From: Thiohalobacter thiocyanaticus
Lineage (GTDB): Bacteria; Pseudomonadota; Gammaproteobacteria; Thiohalobacterales; Thiohalobacteraceae
Direction of reading: 5' to 3'
Assembly: GCF_003932505.1 (NCBI RefSeq)
Contig: NZ_QZMU01000001.1
Location: 806,001-870,000, forward strand
DNA length: 64,000 nt
In this document: positions 25,413 to 34,378 of the stretch, one piece after another
Numbering within the stretch: position 1 is the first letter of the stretch
Layout: each line of letters starts with the position of its first letter
The notes under the pieces: model-generated
What the model was told of the DNA's origin: nothing
Databases searched by the model: none
The model's input: only the letters and a program-made list of their open reading frames with translations
Program-made: the position numbers and the translations under genes

Positions 25413-27095
25413 ATGGAACGACTCATCGTGCTGGTTGCGGCCCTGCCGCTTTGTTCCGCCCTGTTGATCCAGCTGCTGTTCCACCGTCCCGGGTGGCGGG
25501 CAGCGCAGGTAAGCGTGACCTTCACCACCCTGAGCTTCCTGGCCGCCGCCGCCGTGCTGGGACTGGCGCTGGCCGGACAGGGGCCGATGGCCATCACCCT
25601 CCCGGCCGCGCCCTGGGGCTCGCTGCTGTTCGACCCGCTCAGCGCGCTGATGATGCTGGTCATCGCCGGCATCAGTCTGATCGTGCATGTCTACTCGGTC
25701 CGCTACATGGCCGAGGAGCCGGGCTACGCGCGCTTTTTCCTGCTGCTCGATCTGATGACCGCCGCGCTGCTGGTCATGGTCGCCGCCGGCGACCTGATCA
25801 CCCTGCTGATCGCCTGGCACCTGGTCGGGGTGCTGCTCTACTTCCTGCTCGGGCACGATTCCCGCAGCCCTTCCGCCTGGCGCTACAGTTTCTGGACCCT
25901 GCTGACCTACCGCATCGGCGACCTGCCGCTGGTGCTGGCGGCCGGGCTGCTGCATCACGCCTACGGCACCTGGTCGCTGCCGGAGCTGTTCACGCGCATC
26001 AGCGCCGATCCCGGCACCCATCAGATCGCCGGGTTCGAGCTGCTGGACCTGGTCGGCGCCCTGATCGCCCTGGCGGCCTTCGCCCGCTCGGCCCAGTTCC
26101 TGCTCCACACCTGGCTGCCCTATACCATGGACGGCCCCACCCCGGTTTCGGCCCTGATGCACGCGGGCATCGTCAACGCCGGCGGCTTTCTGATCAACCG
26201 CTTCGCCCCGGTATTCATCCATACCGGCGGCGTGCTGCACTGGATCTTCCTGGTCGGGCTGGTCACCGCCGTCATCGGCTCGGTGCTGATGCTGACCCAG
26301 AACGACATCAAGAAGTCCCTGGGCTATTCGACCATGGGCCAGATGGGCTTCATGATCATGGAATGCGGTGTCGGCGCCTTCTCGCTGGCCATCTATCACC
26401 TGATCGCCCACGGCCTGTTCAAGGGCACCCTGTTCCTCGGCGCCGGCGGCGTAATCCATGCCGCGCGCCGCGACGACGGCGTGCCCAAGGACGAGCTTTA
26501 CACCTTCGTGGTGGAACGCCGCCCGGCCCGGCAACGCAAGCCCTGGCTGCTGATGGCGGCCATCACCCTGGCCGTGCCGGTCAGCATCCTGGTGGCCGCC
26601 CACCTGCTGGTCGCACAGGACTATTTCCAGAAACAGGGGGCGATCGTGCTGCTGTTCTTCGGCTGGGTGACCGGGGCCCAGCTGATCTTCGCCACCTATC
26701 GCATGCGCAGTCAGAACCTGTGGCGTCTGGTGGGCCTGAGCGTGTTCTCCTTCGCGGTGGTGGTGCTGGGCTACAGCCTGATCAGTCACGCCTTCGACCT
26801 GTTCCTGTACCCCGACCCGGCCTTCCGCCAGCAGCTCTATGCCGCCGCCGATATCGACCTGCTCAGATTCGATATCCTGGTGGCCTTCGTCACCGCAGTG
26901 ATCGTGCTCGGCTGGCTGCTGACCTACTATGCCGAACGCAACGGCAGCCGCCGGCATCGGCGCACCGGCCGCGCCTGGCTGGTCTTCTATGTTCTGGTCT
27001 CGCGCGAGTTCTACCTGACCGATCTCTATGCCGCGCTGACCCGGGGACTGCTGCATACGGCCACACGGCTCAATGTCTGGCTGAGGTGGGCCTGA
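25413..27095 (+). CDS. dabB: DabB, proton-channel subunit of the Dab inorganic-carbon transporter (NuoL-like)
   Basis: 560 residues with about 14-16 predicted membrane helices of the NuoL/MrpA antiporter family. Family segments include VHVYSVRYMAEEPGYARFF, AWHLVGVLLYFLLGH, FLLHTWLPYTMDGPTPVSAL, HAGIVNAGGF and GYSTMGQMGFM. Where respiratory complex I has a Lys before SAQF, this protein has Arg (FARSAQF). DabB is thought to feed protons to drive CO2 hydration by DabA in the membrane. It is the first gene of an operon with the three genes that follow (1-bp gap, then two 4-base overlaps). The upstream 280 bp hold an AT-rich patch around 25230-25255 but no clear promoter. Confidence 0.92.
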   Translation: MERLIVLVAALPLCSALLIQLLFHRPGWRAAQVSVTFTTLSFLAAAAVLGLALAGQGPMAITLPAAPWGSLLFDPLSALMMLVIAGISLIVHVYSVRYMAEEPGYARFFLLLDLMTAALLVMVAAGDLITLLIAWHLVGVLLYFLLGHDSRSPSAWRYSFWTLLTYRIGDLPLVLAAGLLHHAYGTWSLPELFTRISADPGTHQIAGFELLDLVGALIALAAFARSAQFLLHTWLPYTMDGPTPVSALMHAGIVNAGGFLINRFAPVFIHTGGVLHWIFLVGLVTAVIGSVLMLTQNDIKKSLGYSTMGQMGFMIMECGVGAFSLAIYHLIAHGLFKGTLFLGAGGVIHAARRDDGVPKDELYTFVVERRPARQRKPWLLMAAITLAVPVSILVAAHLLVAQDYFQKQGAIVLLFFGWVTGAQLIFATYRMRSQNLWRLVGLSVFSFAVVVLGYSLISHAFDLFLYPDPAFRQQLYAAADIDLLRFDILVAFVTAVIVLGWLLTYYAERNGSRRHRRTGRAWLVFYVLVSREFYLTDLYAALTRGLLHTATRLNVWLRWA

Positions 27096-27096
27096 C

Positions 27097-27855
27097 ATGG
27101 ATGCAGCGTTCCTTCTGCTCGCCGGTGTGTTCCTGCCGCTGTTCCCGCTCAGCATGCTGTTCAACGCCCTGCTGCGGCGGGCGCACCGGCCCTGGCTGCG
27201 CGCCCTGTTGCTGCTGACCTGGCCGCAGCCAGGGCTGGCGCTGGTCGCGGCGGCGCAGCCGCCGCTGCCGGACTGGCTCATGGCCTGGGCACTGCTGAGC
27301 TCGGCGCTGTATGCCTTCCGGGCGCTGTCCCTGCGCGAACTCGGGCTCTGGACCGGCTTTCTCGCCTGCTCGCTCTGGGCCCTGCTGTGGCTGGTCCTGG
27401 CCCGGCCCGGTGAGGTGCCGCCCGGGCTTCACGCCCTGGGCCTGAGCGCGCCCCTGGTCCTGCTCACCCTGCTCGGCACCGGACTGGAGCGGCGTTTCGG
27501 CGCTGCCTACGCGGGCCTGTACGGCGGCCTGGCGCAACAGCTGCCGCGACTGGCCGGCGTGCTGGTGGTGGTGGTACTGGCCGGCATCGCCATGCCCCTG
27601 TTTCCGCCCTTCTTCACCCTGCTGAGCCTGACCCTGGCCACGGCGTCCGCCGCCCCCGCCGCCGCCCTGGCGCTGGCCGGCATCTGGCTGCTGTGGAGCT
27701 GGGCCGGCGCGCGCCTGCTGCAGGGACTGGTGGTCGGTCCCGGGGACAGCGGGGGCGGTCCAGCGGATCTGAGCCCTGCCGCCACCTGGGCCTACGCAGC
27801 GGCCCTGGCCGCCCTGGCCGGCGGCGGCCTGTATCTGCTGGGGGGGCTGGCATGA
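27097..27855 (+). CDS. Unrecognised membrane protein between dabB and dabA
   Basis: 252 residues, very Leu/Ala-rich, with roughly six to seven predicted membrane helices (for example FLLLAGVFLPLFPLSMLFNA, GFLACSLWALLWLVLA, LVVVVLAGIAMPLFPPFF). The segment AGIAMPLFPPFFTLLSL recalls the G-x-P-P/F-x-x-F pattern of NuoM/NuoN-type antiporters, so it might be a shortened relative, but no full family signature is visible. It starts one base after dabB and overlaps dabA by four bases (ATGA), so it must be co-translated with the transporter. Function unknown. Confidence 0.75.
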   Translation: MDAAFLLLAGVFLPLFPLSMLFNALLRRAHRPWLRALLLLTWPQPGLALVAAAQPPLPDWLMAWALLSSALYAFRALSLRELGLWTGFLACSLWALLWLVLARPGEVPPGLHALGLSAPLVLLTLLGTGLERRFGAAYAGLYGGLAQQLPRLAGVLVVVVLAGIAMPLFPPFFTLLSLTLATASAAPAAALALAGIWLLWSWAGARLLQGLVVGPGDSGGGPADLSPAATWAYAAALAALAGGGLYLLGGLA

Positions 27856-30800
27856 GCCTGTCGCTGGGACAGCGCCTGCAGATCCGCGCCATGACCTATG
27901 TGGCCGGCGAACCCATTCCCTTCTTCTGGCCGATGCGCGCCTTTATTCACCACAATCCGCTGCACGGCCTGGAGCACCTGCCCTTTGAGGAGGCCGTGGC
28001 GCAGGGCGCGCGCCTGTTCCACTGCCGCTGCCGGCTGCCGCGGCAGCAGTATCAGGCCTACCTGGCCGCGGGCAGCATCGACCCGACCCGGCTGGAGATC
28101 GCCGTGGCGGCCTTCGCCGCCGGGCGCGACCCGGCGCCGGGCATCGACCTGCCGGCCTGGCTCATGACCCTCCTCACCCGGATCGAACGACCGGTGGCGG
28201 CGACGGGCGGACTGGCCGGGCCGGCCGACGTCCGGGCCGCACTCAGCGGCGGGCGGCCGCAAACGCAAATCGATCAGGATGACCTGATCGAACGGCTGCG
28301 CACCGAGCTGCTGGGGGACCGCCCCGTCTACGAGGCCGTGGATGCCCTCTACGGTACCGGGATCGGCGCGGAACTGGACGAACTGGTGATCAAGAGCTGT
28401 CTCGATTTCTTCGACGAGGGCCAGTCGGTATGGGCCATGCCGCAGCGCAGCCGCGGCTTCTTCGCCGCCTGGCGCGAGGTGGCCAGCCGCAATGCCCGGC
28501 TGTTCCTGCGCGGCATGCACATCAAACGCATCCTCGCCGTCGATGACACGCCCGAGGGCGTGATCGCGCATGTGATGCAGACCCTGGGCGTGCCCGAGTC
28601 GGACTGGACCGGCTGTTTCACCCGCGAACTGGCCCGCCTGCATGGCTGGGCCGGCTTCATCCGCTGGCGTTCCAGCGTCCGTCATTATTACTGGAGCCGG
28701 CGCTATCCCGGCGATCTGGTGGACCTGCTGGCGGTGCGCCTGACCCTGGCCCTGGCCCTGCTGCAGGAACGTGGTGGCCGGCACGGCATCACCTCCGCCC
28801 CGGCCCTGCGGGAGCTCATCGAGACCCGCACGCCCGAGGCCTGGCTGCGCCACGAGCTGTACACCGGCCGGGTGCTGCCCGACCAGGCCCAGCGGGTGGA
28901 GGAAACCCTGGCGCTGGGCGGTGCCCGGCGGATCGAGGGCGTGTTCAACGATTATGTGCACCGCCAGCGCGAGCGCGAGGCCGAACGCCAGGCCGGGCGG
29001 CTGCGGGAACTGGCCGCGCTCGCCGGCGAGACGCAGGCGCTGGAACGGCTGGACAGCGAACAGCTTGCCGGCCTGCTGGAGAGCCTGCGTGAATTCGAGC
29101 GCCGGGAGGGCATGCTCTGGCTGCAGGCGATGGAGGCCCGCGCCATGCAGCGTCTGCTCGCCGGCCTGCGCCTGGAACCGCCGCCGCCGCGCGACAAGCG
29201 GCCCTTCGCCCAGGCGCTGTTCTGCATCGACACCCGGTCCGAGCGCATCCGCCGGCAGCTGGAATCCGTCGGCGACTACCAGACCTTCGGCATTGCCGGT
29301 TTTTTCGGGGTTCCGGTCAGCTTCATGGAACTGGGCAAGGGCAGCGAGACCCACCTGTGCCCGGTGCTGCTCACCCCGAAGAACCTGGCGCTGGAGATGA
29401 GCGTCGAGGCGCCGCGCGACCTGGATGCGGTCACCGCACTGGAGAAGGCGCTGCACGAACTCAAGGAGTCGGTGCTCAGCCCCTTCGTCACGGTAGAGGC
29501 CATCGGCCTGCTGTTCGGCTTCGACATGATCGGCAAGACCCTGCTGCCGCAGCGTTACAACCGCTGGCGCCGCCAGCTGCACGAGCACAAGCCGCCCACG
29601 CATCTGCTGATCGACAAGCTCGGCCGCGATCAGGCCGACTCCATCGTGCGCGCCGTCCAGCGCGCCGTGATCGTCAAGGCGGTGGAGCAGGAGTTCGAGC
29701 TGGCCGCCGAGCGCATCACCGACGCCATGGTGCGCGAGTTGCGCGAGGCCGCCTTGGGCCGACAGCCTGGCGCCCCCGAACTGGCCGGGGCACTGGGACT
29801 GGACAGGGAAGCCGAACAGGCCTTCATCCGGCGTCTGCGCGAGGTCTATCGCATCGACCCCGCCTCTGCCCGGCTGCAGCTGGAACGCCTGGCGCGCATC
29901 GGCTTCTCCCTCGACGAGCAGGTCGGCTTCGTCAGCCAGGCATTGCGCTCCATCGGCCTGACCCGGGACTTCTCCCGCTTCATCCTGCTGGTCGGCCATG
30001 GCAGCACATCCGAGAACAACCCCTACGAATCGGCGCTGGACTGCGGTGCCTGCGGCGGCAATCACGGGCTGGTGAACGCGCGCGTGCTGGCGCAGATGGC
30101 CAACAAGGCGGAGGTACGCCGCCGCCTGCGCAGCCAGGGCATCGGCATCGCCGACGACGCCTGGTTCATCCCGGCCCTGCACAACACCACCACCGATGCG
30201 CTGGAACTGTACGACCTGGACCGGTTGCCTTCCTCCCATGTCGTATACCTGGACCGGCTGCGCAACGGCCTGACCGCCGCCTCCCGGCTGTGCGCGCAGG
30301 AACGTCTGCCCGAACTGCAGGGCGACCCGTCCCGGCAGGCGGCACCGGCCGCCGCCCGCAAGGCGGTCCAGCGCAATGCCATGGACTGGTCCCAGGTACG
30401 GCCCGAATGGGGGCTGTCGCGCAATGCCTATTTCATCATCGGCCGCCGGGAACTGACCCGTGAGCTGGCACTGGAAGGCCGGGCCTTCCTGCACTCCTAC
30501 GACTACCGCCTGGATCCCCGGCGCCGGCTGCTGGAGAACATCCTCACCGGACCGCTGGTCGTCGGCCAGTGGATCAACATGGAACATTACTTCTCCACCG
30601 TGGACAACGAGTGCTTCGGCAGCGGCAGCAAGGTCTATCACAATGTCGCCGGCCGCTTCGGGGTCATGACCGGCAATCTCAGCGATCTGCGCACCGGCCT
30701 GCCGGCCCAGACCGTGCTCGAACAGGGCCGTCCCTACCATGAGCCGCTGCGTCTGATCACCCTGATCGAGGCGCCCTTCGAGCACGCCCGCCGCGCCGTC

Positions 30801-30953
30801 GAGGACGTGGTCGCGGTCAAGCACCTGGTGCGCAACGGCTGGATCCGGCTGCTGGTGATCGACCCCGAAACCCGCAAGGTCTCGGTTTACGAGGACGACC
30901 GCTGGCAACACACGCAGCACACCGCACACGCAATCGCCGAGGAGTCGATATGA
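27852..30953 (+). CDS. dabA: DabA, beta-carbonic-anhydrase-like subunit of the Dab transporter (DUF2309)
   Basis: 1033 residues. The zinc/active-site residues of DabA are all present: Cys458 and Asp460 in FCIDTRSER, His716 in VGHGSTSENNPYESALD and Cys731 in DCGACGG. The His-to-Cys spacing of 15 equals that reported for Halothiobacillus DabA. The N-terminus (PIPFFWPMRAFIHHNPLHG) is also a family hallmark. DabA is cytoplasmic, bound to DabB, and hydrates CO2 one-way to bicarbonate for fixation. The start at 27852 overlaps the preceding stop. It is longer than many DabA proteins (about 800-850), the excess being in the helical region about 130-450. Confidence 0.95.
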   Translation: MSLSLGQRLQIRAMTYVAGEPIPFFWPMRAFIHHNPLHGLEHLPFEEAVAQGARLFHCRCRLPRQQYQAYLAAGSIDPTRLEIAVAAFAAGRDPAPGIDLPAWLMTLLTRIERPVAATGGLAGPADVRAALSGGRPQTQIDQDDLIERLRTELLGDRPVYEAVDALYGTGIGAELDELVIKSCLDFFDEGQSVWAMPQRSRGFFAAWREVASRNARLFLRGMHIKRILAVDDTPEGVIAHVMQTLGVPESDWTGCFTRELARLHGWAGFIRWRSSVRHYYWSRRYPGDLVDLLAVRLTLALALLQERGGRHGITSAPALRELIETRTPEAWLRHELYTGRVLPDQAQRVEETLALGGARRIEGVFNDYVHRQREREAERQAGRLRELAALAGETQALERLDSEQLAGLLESLREFERREGMLWLQAMEARAMQRLLAGLRLEPPPPRDKRPFAQALFCIDTRSERIRRQLESVGDYQTFGIAGFFGVPVSFMELGKGSETHLCPVLLTPKNLALEMSVEAPRDLDAVTALEKALHELKESVLSPFVTVEAIGLLFGFDMIGKTLLPQRYNRWRRQLHEHKPPTHLLIDKLGRDQADSIVRAVQRAVIVKAVEQEFELAAERITDAMVRELREAALGRQPGAPELAGALGLDREAEQAFIRRLREVYRIDPASARLQLERLARIGFSLDEQVGFVSQALRSIGLTRDFSRFILLVGHGSTSENNPYESALDCGACGGNHGLVNARVLAQMANKAEVRRRLRSQGIGIADDAWFIPALHNTTTDALELYDLDRLPSSHVVYLDRLRNGLTAASRLCAQERLPELQGDPSRQAAPAAARKAVQRNAMDWSQVRPEWGLSRNAYFIIGRRELTRELALEGRAFLHSYDYRLDPRRRLLENILTGPLVVGQWINMEHYFSTVDNECFGSGSKVYHNVAGRFGVMTGNLSDLRTGLPAQTVLEQGRPYHEPLRLITLIEAPFEHARRAVEDVVAVKHLVRNGWIRLLVIDPETRKVSVYEDDRWQHTQHTAHAIAEESI

Positions 30954-31279
30954 AAAACCTCAACTTCAGCCCGCTCAAGAAGCTCGAGATCATCCTGGGC
31001 GGCGAACACCAGGGCTTTGCCACCGACCTGCTCGACCGCGCCGGCGTCCGGGGCTACACCATCATCAACAACCTCTCGGGCAAGGGCAATCACGGCTTCC
31101 ATGAAGGCCACCTGATGTTCAACGAGGACGACGTGCTGATCATGATCATCGCCGCCGTGCCCGAATCCCTGGTGGAACCCATCCTGGAAGGTTTCGCGCC
31201 CTTCTACAGCGAGCATTCAGGGGTGGTGTTCATCTCGGATATCCAGGTGACGAGGCTGGTCAAGTTCAGCGGCGGGTAG
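30950..31279 (+). CDS. PII-like protein associated with DabAB
   Basis: 109 residues with the ferredoxin-like PII fold (KKLEIILGGEHQGFATDLLD, GYTIINNLSGKGNHGFHEGH, PILEGFAPFYSEHSGVVFISD). The T-loop is short and lacks the Tyr used for uridylylation in GlnB. Such proteins are encoded next to DabA and are thought to tune bicarbonate or CO2 uptake by binding nucleotides or bicarbonate. It overlaps the dabA stop by four bases (ATGA) and ends the operon. Confidence 0.88.
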   Translation: MKNLNFSPLKKLEIILGGEHQGFATDLLDRAGVRGYTIINNLSGKGNHGFHEGHLMFNEDDVLIMIIAAVPESLVEPILEGFAPFYSEHSGVVFISDIQVTRLVKFSGG

Positions 31280-31369
31280 GCTTCGAGTATGCCGGAATCC
31301 TGAAGGACGGGATTCGGCCGGCTCCCATCGCATCACCCTGCAAGCCGGTATCCCACACTGCGGCGGCGA

Positions 31370-31397
31370 CTGGATCCCCGCCTGCGCGGGGATGACG
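31370..31397. repeat. Single arm of the 28-bp CGTCAT repeat
   Basis: ctggatccccgcctgcgcgg.. closely matches the right-hand arms at 20446-20473 and 45468-45495. No partner arm is found nearby, so this is a half unit. Confidence 0.75.
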
Positions 31398-31419
31398 GGG
31401 GGATGGAATGCAGCCGTGC

Positions 31420-31496
31420 AGGTCGGGTTGACCCTAAAGGGATAACCCGACGTTCTCGCCCTGAATGTCGGGTTAGGCTGCGGCTGACCCGACCTA
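31420..31496. repeat. GGTCGGGTTA/TAACCCGAC double-hairpin repeat
   Basis: Two adjacent hairpins, ggtcgggtt..aacccgac and tgtcgggtta..gacccgacct, also pair with each other end to end. It belongs to the same family as 42178-42261 and 62226-62305, and sits between the dab operon and rlmD. Confidence 0.8.
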
Positions 31497-32835
31497 CTCC
31501 GGCGCCAGGAACAGGGCGATGGATTCGACGTGCGCGGTGTGCGGAAACATATCCATCACCCCGGCGGCCGCCAGGCGGTAGCCGTGCTCGTTGACCAGCA
31601 GCCCGGCATCGCGCGCCAGCGAGCCGGGATGGCAGGAGACATAGACGATGCGTCGCGCCCCGCGGCCGGCGATCAGGGGGATCATTTCCTTTGCGCCGCT
31701 GCGCGGCGGGTCCAGCAGCACCTTGTCGTAGGCGTGGCCGAGCCAGGGTTCGGCTGACACTTCGCCGGCCAGGTCGGCGGTGAAGAACTCCGCGTTGTCG
31801 ATGCCGTTGGCGCTGGCATTTTCCCGCGCCCGCTGCACCAGCCCCGCCTCGCCCTCCACACCCGTCACCTGCGCGGCACGCCGCGCCAGCGGCAGGGTGA
31901 AGTTGCCCAGGCCGCAGAACAGGTCCAGCACCCGGTCGCCCGCCTCCGGCTGCAGCAGTTCCAGGGTGCGCGCGATCATTTTCTGATTGATCTGCGGATT
32001 GATCTGGGTGAAATCGGTCGGACGGAACTGCAGGGTCACCTTGTGATCATCCAGGTCATAGCTCAGGGCCCGGGCCGCCCCGGCGGAATCAGGCCACAGC
32101 AGCGTCACCGAATCCGGCCCCTTCGGCTGCAGATGGATCTGCATGTCGTATTCCTGCCCGAAGGCCCTGAGGCTGGCCAGATCGGCCTCGGTGGGCGGCT
32201 CCAGCACCCGGAACACCAGGGCGGTGACCCGGTCGCCGATCGCCACCTCGATCTGGGGCACCGCCGCGCGGATCGACAGGGAATCGATCAGCAGCGCCAG
32301 GTCACTCAGGCGATAGCGCCGCATCGGGATGCAGCACTTCACAGTTGTCGATGCGGGCAACATAGGGCTTGCGCTTTTCCCGGAAACCCACCAGCAGCTC
32401 GCCCGTTTTGCGCACATACTTCACGCCCAGGCGCGCCTTGTGCCGGTAGCCCCAGACCGGACCGGTCAACGGCGCCAGCAGCGTCTCCGGCGTCACGCCG
32501 CCGATACGTCTGAGGTTCTCCTGCAACACCCCCTGCTTGGCCAGGATCTGCGCCTCCGGCGCCAGGTGCTGCAGGCTGCAGCCACCGCATACCCCGGCCG
32601 CGCTGCAGCGCGGCCGGATCCGGTCGGGCGAGGCCTGGCGAATCTGTTCGATCCGCCCCTCGTCATAGTTGCGGTGTCTGCCGGTATAGATGAAATCGAC
32701 GTCCTCGCCCGGCAGGGCGCCGTCGATGAACACCGCCTTGCCGTCGAGGCGGGCCACGCCCCGCCCGTCATGGGAAAGCGACTCGATATGCGCCGGAACG
32801 GGATCGGCCGGCAGGGATTTTCTGCGCCTCGCCAT
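31494..32835 (-). pseudogene. rlmD: RlmD, 23S rRNA (uracil-1939-C5)-methyltransferase, frameshifted
   Basis: Two overlapping reading frames together make one RlmD. The first (32835 to about 32320) has the TRAM domain and three iron-sulfur cysteines (Cys77, Cys83, Cys86) plus Cys165 in DNCEVLHP, then stops after AALSPE at 32302. The second (about 32320 to 31494) continues with YRLSDLALLIDSL, the SAM motif LDLFCGLGNF, DPPRSGA and the catalytic YVSCHPG. Joining DAA to YRLSD needs one base removed (or two added) near 32312-32322, a GC-rich gatgcggcgc stretch. Either the gene is broken or the sequence has an error there; every catalytic residue is intact. Confidence 0.85.
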
Positions 32836-32840
32836 CGGAA

Positions 32841-33617
32841 TCAGTCCGCCGGCCAGGCCGCCAGAAAGGCATCGAAATGGGGTTTATCGCCGGCATTCAG
32901 GTATTCGCGCAACCGGGTGAGTTCCGCCTCGTACTCGGCTATCAGGAGGTGTCCGCGCATCAGTTCGAAGCGCAGCCAGACCAGGTAGGTGTTGAGCACG
33001 TCCGTCTCGCAGTAACCACGGATGCCCTGAACATCCCCGGCCAGGAAGCGCTCCCACACCTGCGCCCCGTCCATGCCGTGCTTGCCGGGAAAACCGAGCA
33101 GACTGGCGATCTCGTCCAGCGGGGCATTGGCGCGCGGCTGATAACCGGCCAGTACGTCCATCAGGTCGGTGTGGCGGCTGTGGTAGCGGCTGAGATAGTT
33201 GTTCCATTTGAACTCGCGCTCATCCTCACCGGTGTCCCAGTAACGGGGGGCGCTGACGCCGTGCAGCAGGGCGCGGTAGTGCAGCACCGGCAGATCGAAG
33301 CCGCTGCCGTTCCAGGACACCAGCGTCGGGGTGTCGCGTTCGATGAGATCGAAAAAGGCCTGTACCAGCTCGCGTTCGGGGCTGTCGGGCTCACCCAGCG
33401 ACAATACCTCCAGTTCCTCGCCACGACGCTGCACCGCCGAGACGGCCACGATGCGGTGCAGGTGCAGCCGCAGGAATTCGCTGCCACCGGTCTCCTGGGC
33501 GCGCAGGTGAAACAGGGCCTTGGCGACGTCCCCGTCGGCCAGGCCGTCGAGGCCGTGCAGCCGCCGGCCGCCGTCCAGGTCGGGGACGGTTTCGATGTCG
33601 AACACGAGTACGTTCAT
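32841..33617 (-). CDS. PolB-like 3'-5' exonuclease domain protein
   Basis: 258 residues. DEDD-type exonuclease motifs: Exo I FDIETVPD (Asp7, Glu9), Exo II SWNGSGFDLPVL with SRYHSRHTDLMDVL, and Exo III YCETDVLNTYLVW. This family of stand-alone PolB-like exonucleases is common in Proteobacteria; its exact DNA-repair role is not established. It lies five bases upstream of rlmD on the same strand. Confidence 0.88.
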   Translation of the reverse strand: MNVLVFDIETVPDLDGGRRLHGLDGLADGDVAKALFHLRAQETGGSEFLRLHLHRIVAVSAVQRRGEELEVLSLGEPDSPERELVQAFFDLIERDTPTLVSWNGSGFDLPVLHYRALLHGVSAPRYWDTGEDEREFKWNNYLSRYHSRHTDLMDVLAGYQPRANAPLDEIASLLGFPGKHGMDGAQVWERFLAGDVQGIRGYCETDVLNTYLVWLRFELMRGHLLIAEYEAELTRLREYLNAGDKPHFDAFLAAWPAD

Positions 33618-33637
33618 TTCTGTAACTCTTGTAATGA

Positions 33638-33746
33638 AACCGCCAAGACGCCAAGGCCGCCGGGAATAATGAAATCAGGGCAGATACGGCACGCACTGCA
33701 TTACCGTAAAGCCGGTTTCCCTGGCGAACTTGGCGTCTTGGCGGTT
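33638..33746. repeat. AACCGCCAAGACGCCAAG inverted repeat
   Basis: Perfect 18-bp arms at 33638-33655 and 33729-33746 enclose 73 bp. The internal sequence has weaker self-complementarity (ccgccggg / cggtttccctggc). It fills the gap between the exonuclease gene and the DUF1318 gene; its right arm ends seven bases after that gene's stop. Confidence 0.85.
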
Positions 33747-33752
33747 AAAGAC

Positions 33753-34367
33753 CTATTTCTGTTTCCAGTTGCCGCTGCTGTCCTGGTACCACCAGCCCGA
33801 AGGCGCGTTGTCGATCCAGCGCCGGGCGAAGGTGGCGCGGATCTCGTCCTGCCACTCGGGATGGCCGTTGACCCGGGCAATCTCGGCATAGAGCTCCTTG
33901 CGGTTGAGGTTCTCCTGCTCGACCAGCTGCTTGAGCCTGACGCGATCGGGCAGGCGGCTGACGGCGTTCATGTCGCGGATACGCAGCTCGCCGTCGGCGG
34001 CAATGCCCACCGCACCCTGTTCATAGAAGGGCAGGAGCTGTCGGTGTCGTACCTTCATGAGCGTGCGCAGGCGGTCGATGGCCGGCGACTGCACATTGAT
34101 ATCCGCAGCCGCCGCGGCCGGCTTGACCAGGGCCTCGAGCAGCGCCACCCACAGCGGCGACTCGGACTCATAACGGCTGTCGGGCGGAGGGACTGCGTCC
34201 TCCCCGGCCGGTGCCTCCTCGCGCCGCGGCGGCACGCCATAGACATCGCGGATGATCCGGTCGGCGGCCTGTTCGGCGGCGGCGGCCGGGAAATAGACAT
34301 TGATGGTCACGCAGCCGGCCAGCAGGCCCAGCAGCAGCCACAGCGATACGAACGACAGTTTGTGCAT
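33753..34367 (-). CDS. YdbL-like DUF1318 lipoprotein
   Basis: 204 residues. A lipoprotein signal with lipobox LAGC (Cys19), then VTINVYFPAAAAEQAADRII, a variable Pro/Glu-rich linker, and the DUF1318 domain (about 95-200: RLRTLMKVRHRQLLPFYEQGAVG, WQDEIRATFARRWIDNAPSGWWY). In E. coli YdbL partners YdbH and YnbE in phospholipid transport between membranes. Here it lies 12 bp after ydbH, supporting the same pathway; the lipobox N-terminus may take over the YnbE role, which is inference. Confidence 0.82.
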   Translation of the reverse strand: MHKLSFVSLWLLLGLLAGCVTINVYFPAAAAEQAADRIIRDVYGVPPRREEAPAGEDAVPPPDSRYESESPLWVALLEALVKPAAAAADINVQSPAIDRLRTLMKVRHRQLLPFYEQGAVGIAADGELRIRDMNAVSRLPDRVRLKQLVEQENLNRKELYAEIARVNGHPEWQDEIRATFARRWIDNAPSGWWYQDSSGNWKQK

Positions 34368-34378
34368 AATCGGATTCC

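Noticed and set aside
25239..27281. 680-codon open frame opposite dabB
   Set aside because: Gln/Gly/Ala/His-rich antisense translation of membrane-protein codons; no family resemblance.
27792..30929. 1045-codon open frame opposite dabA
   Set aside because: It is the antisense shadow of dabA in GC-rich DNA, where the codon bias keeps stop codons rare on the other strand. It has no family motifs, and dabA itself has every active-site residue.
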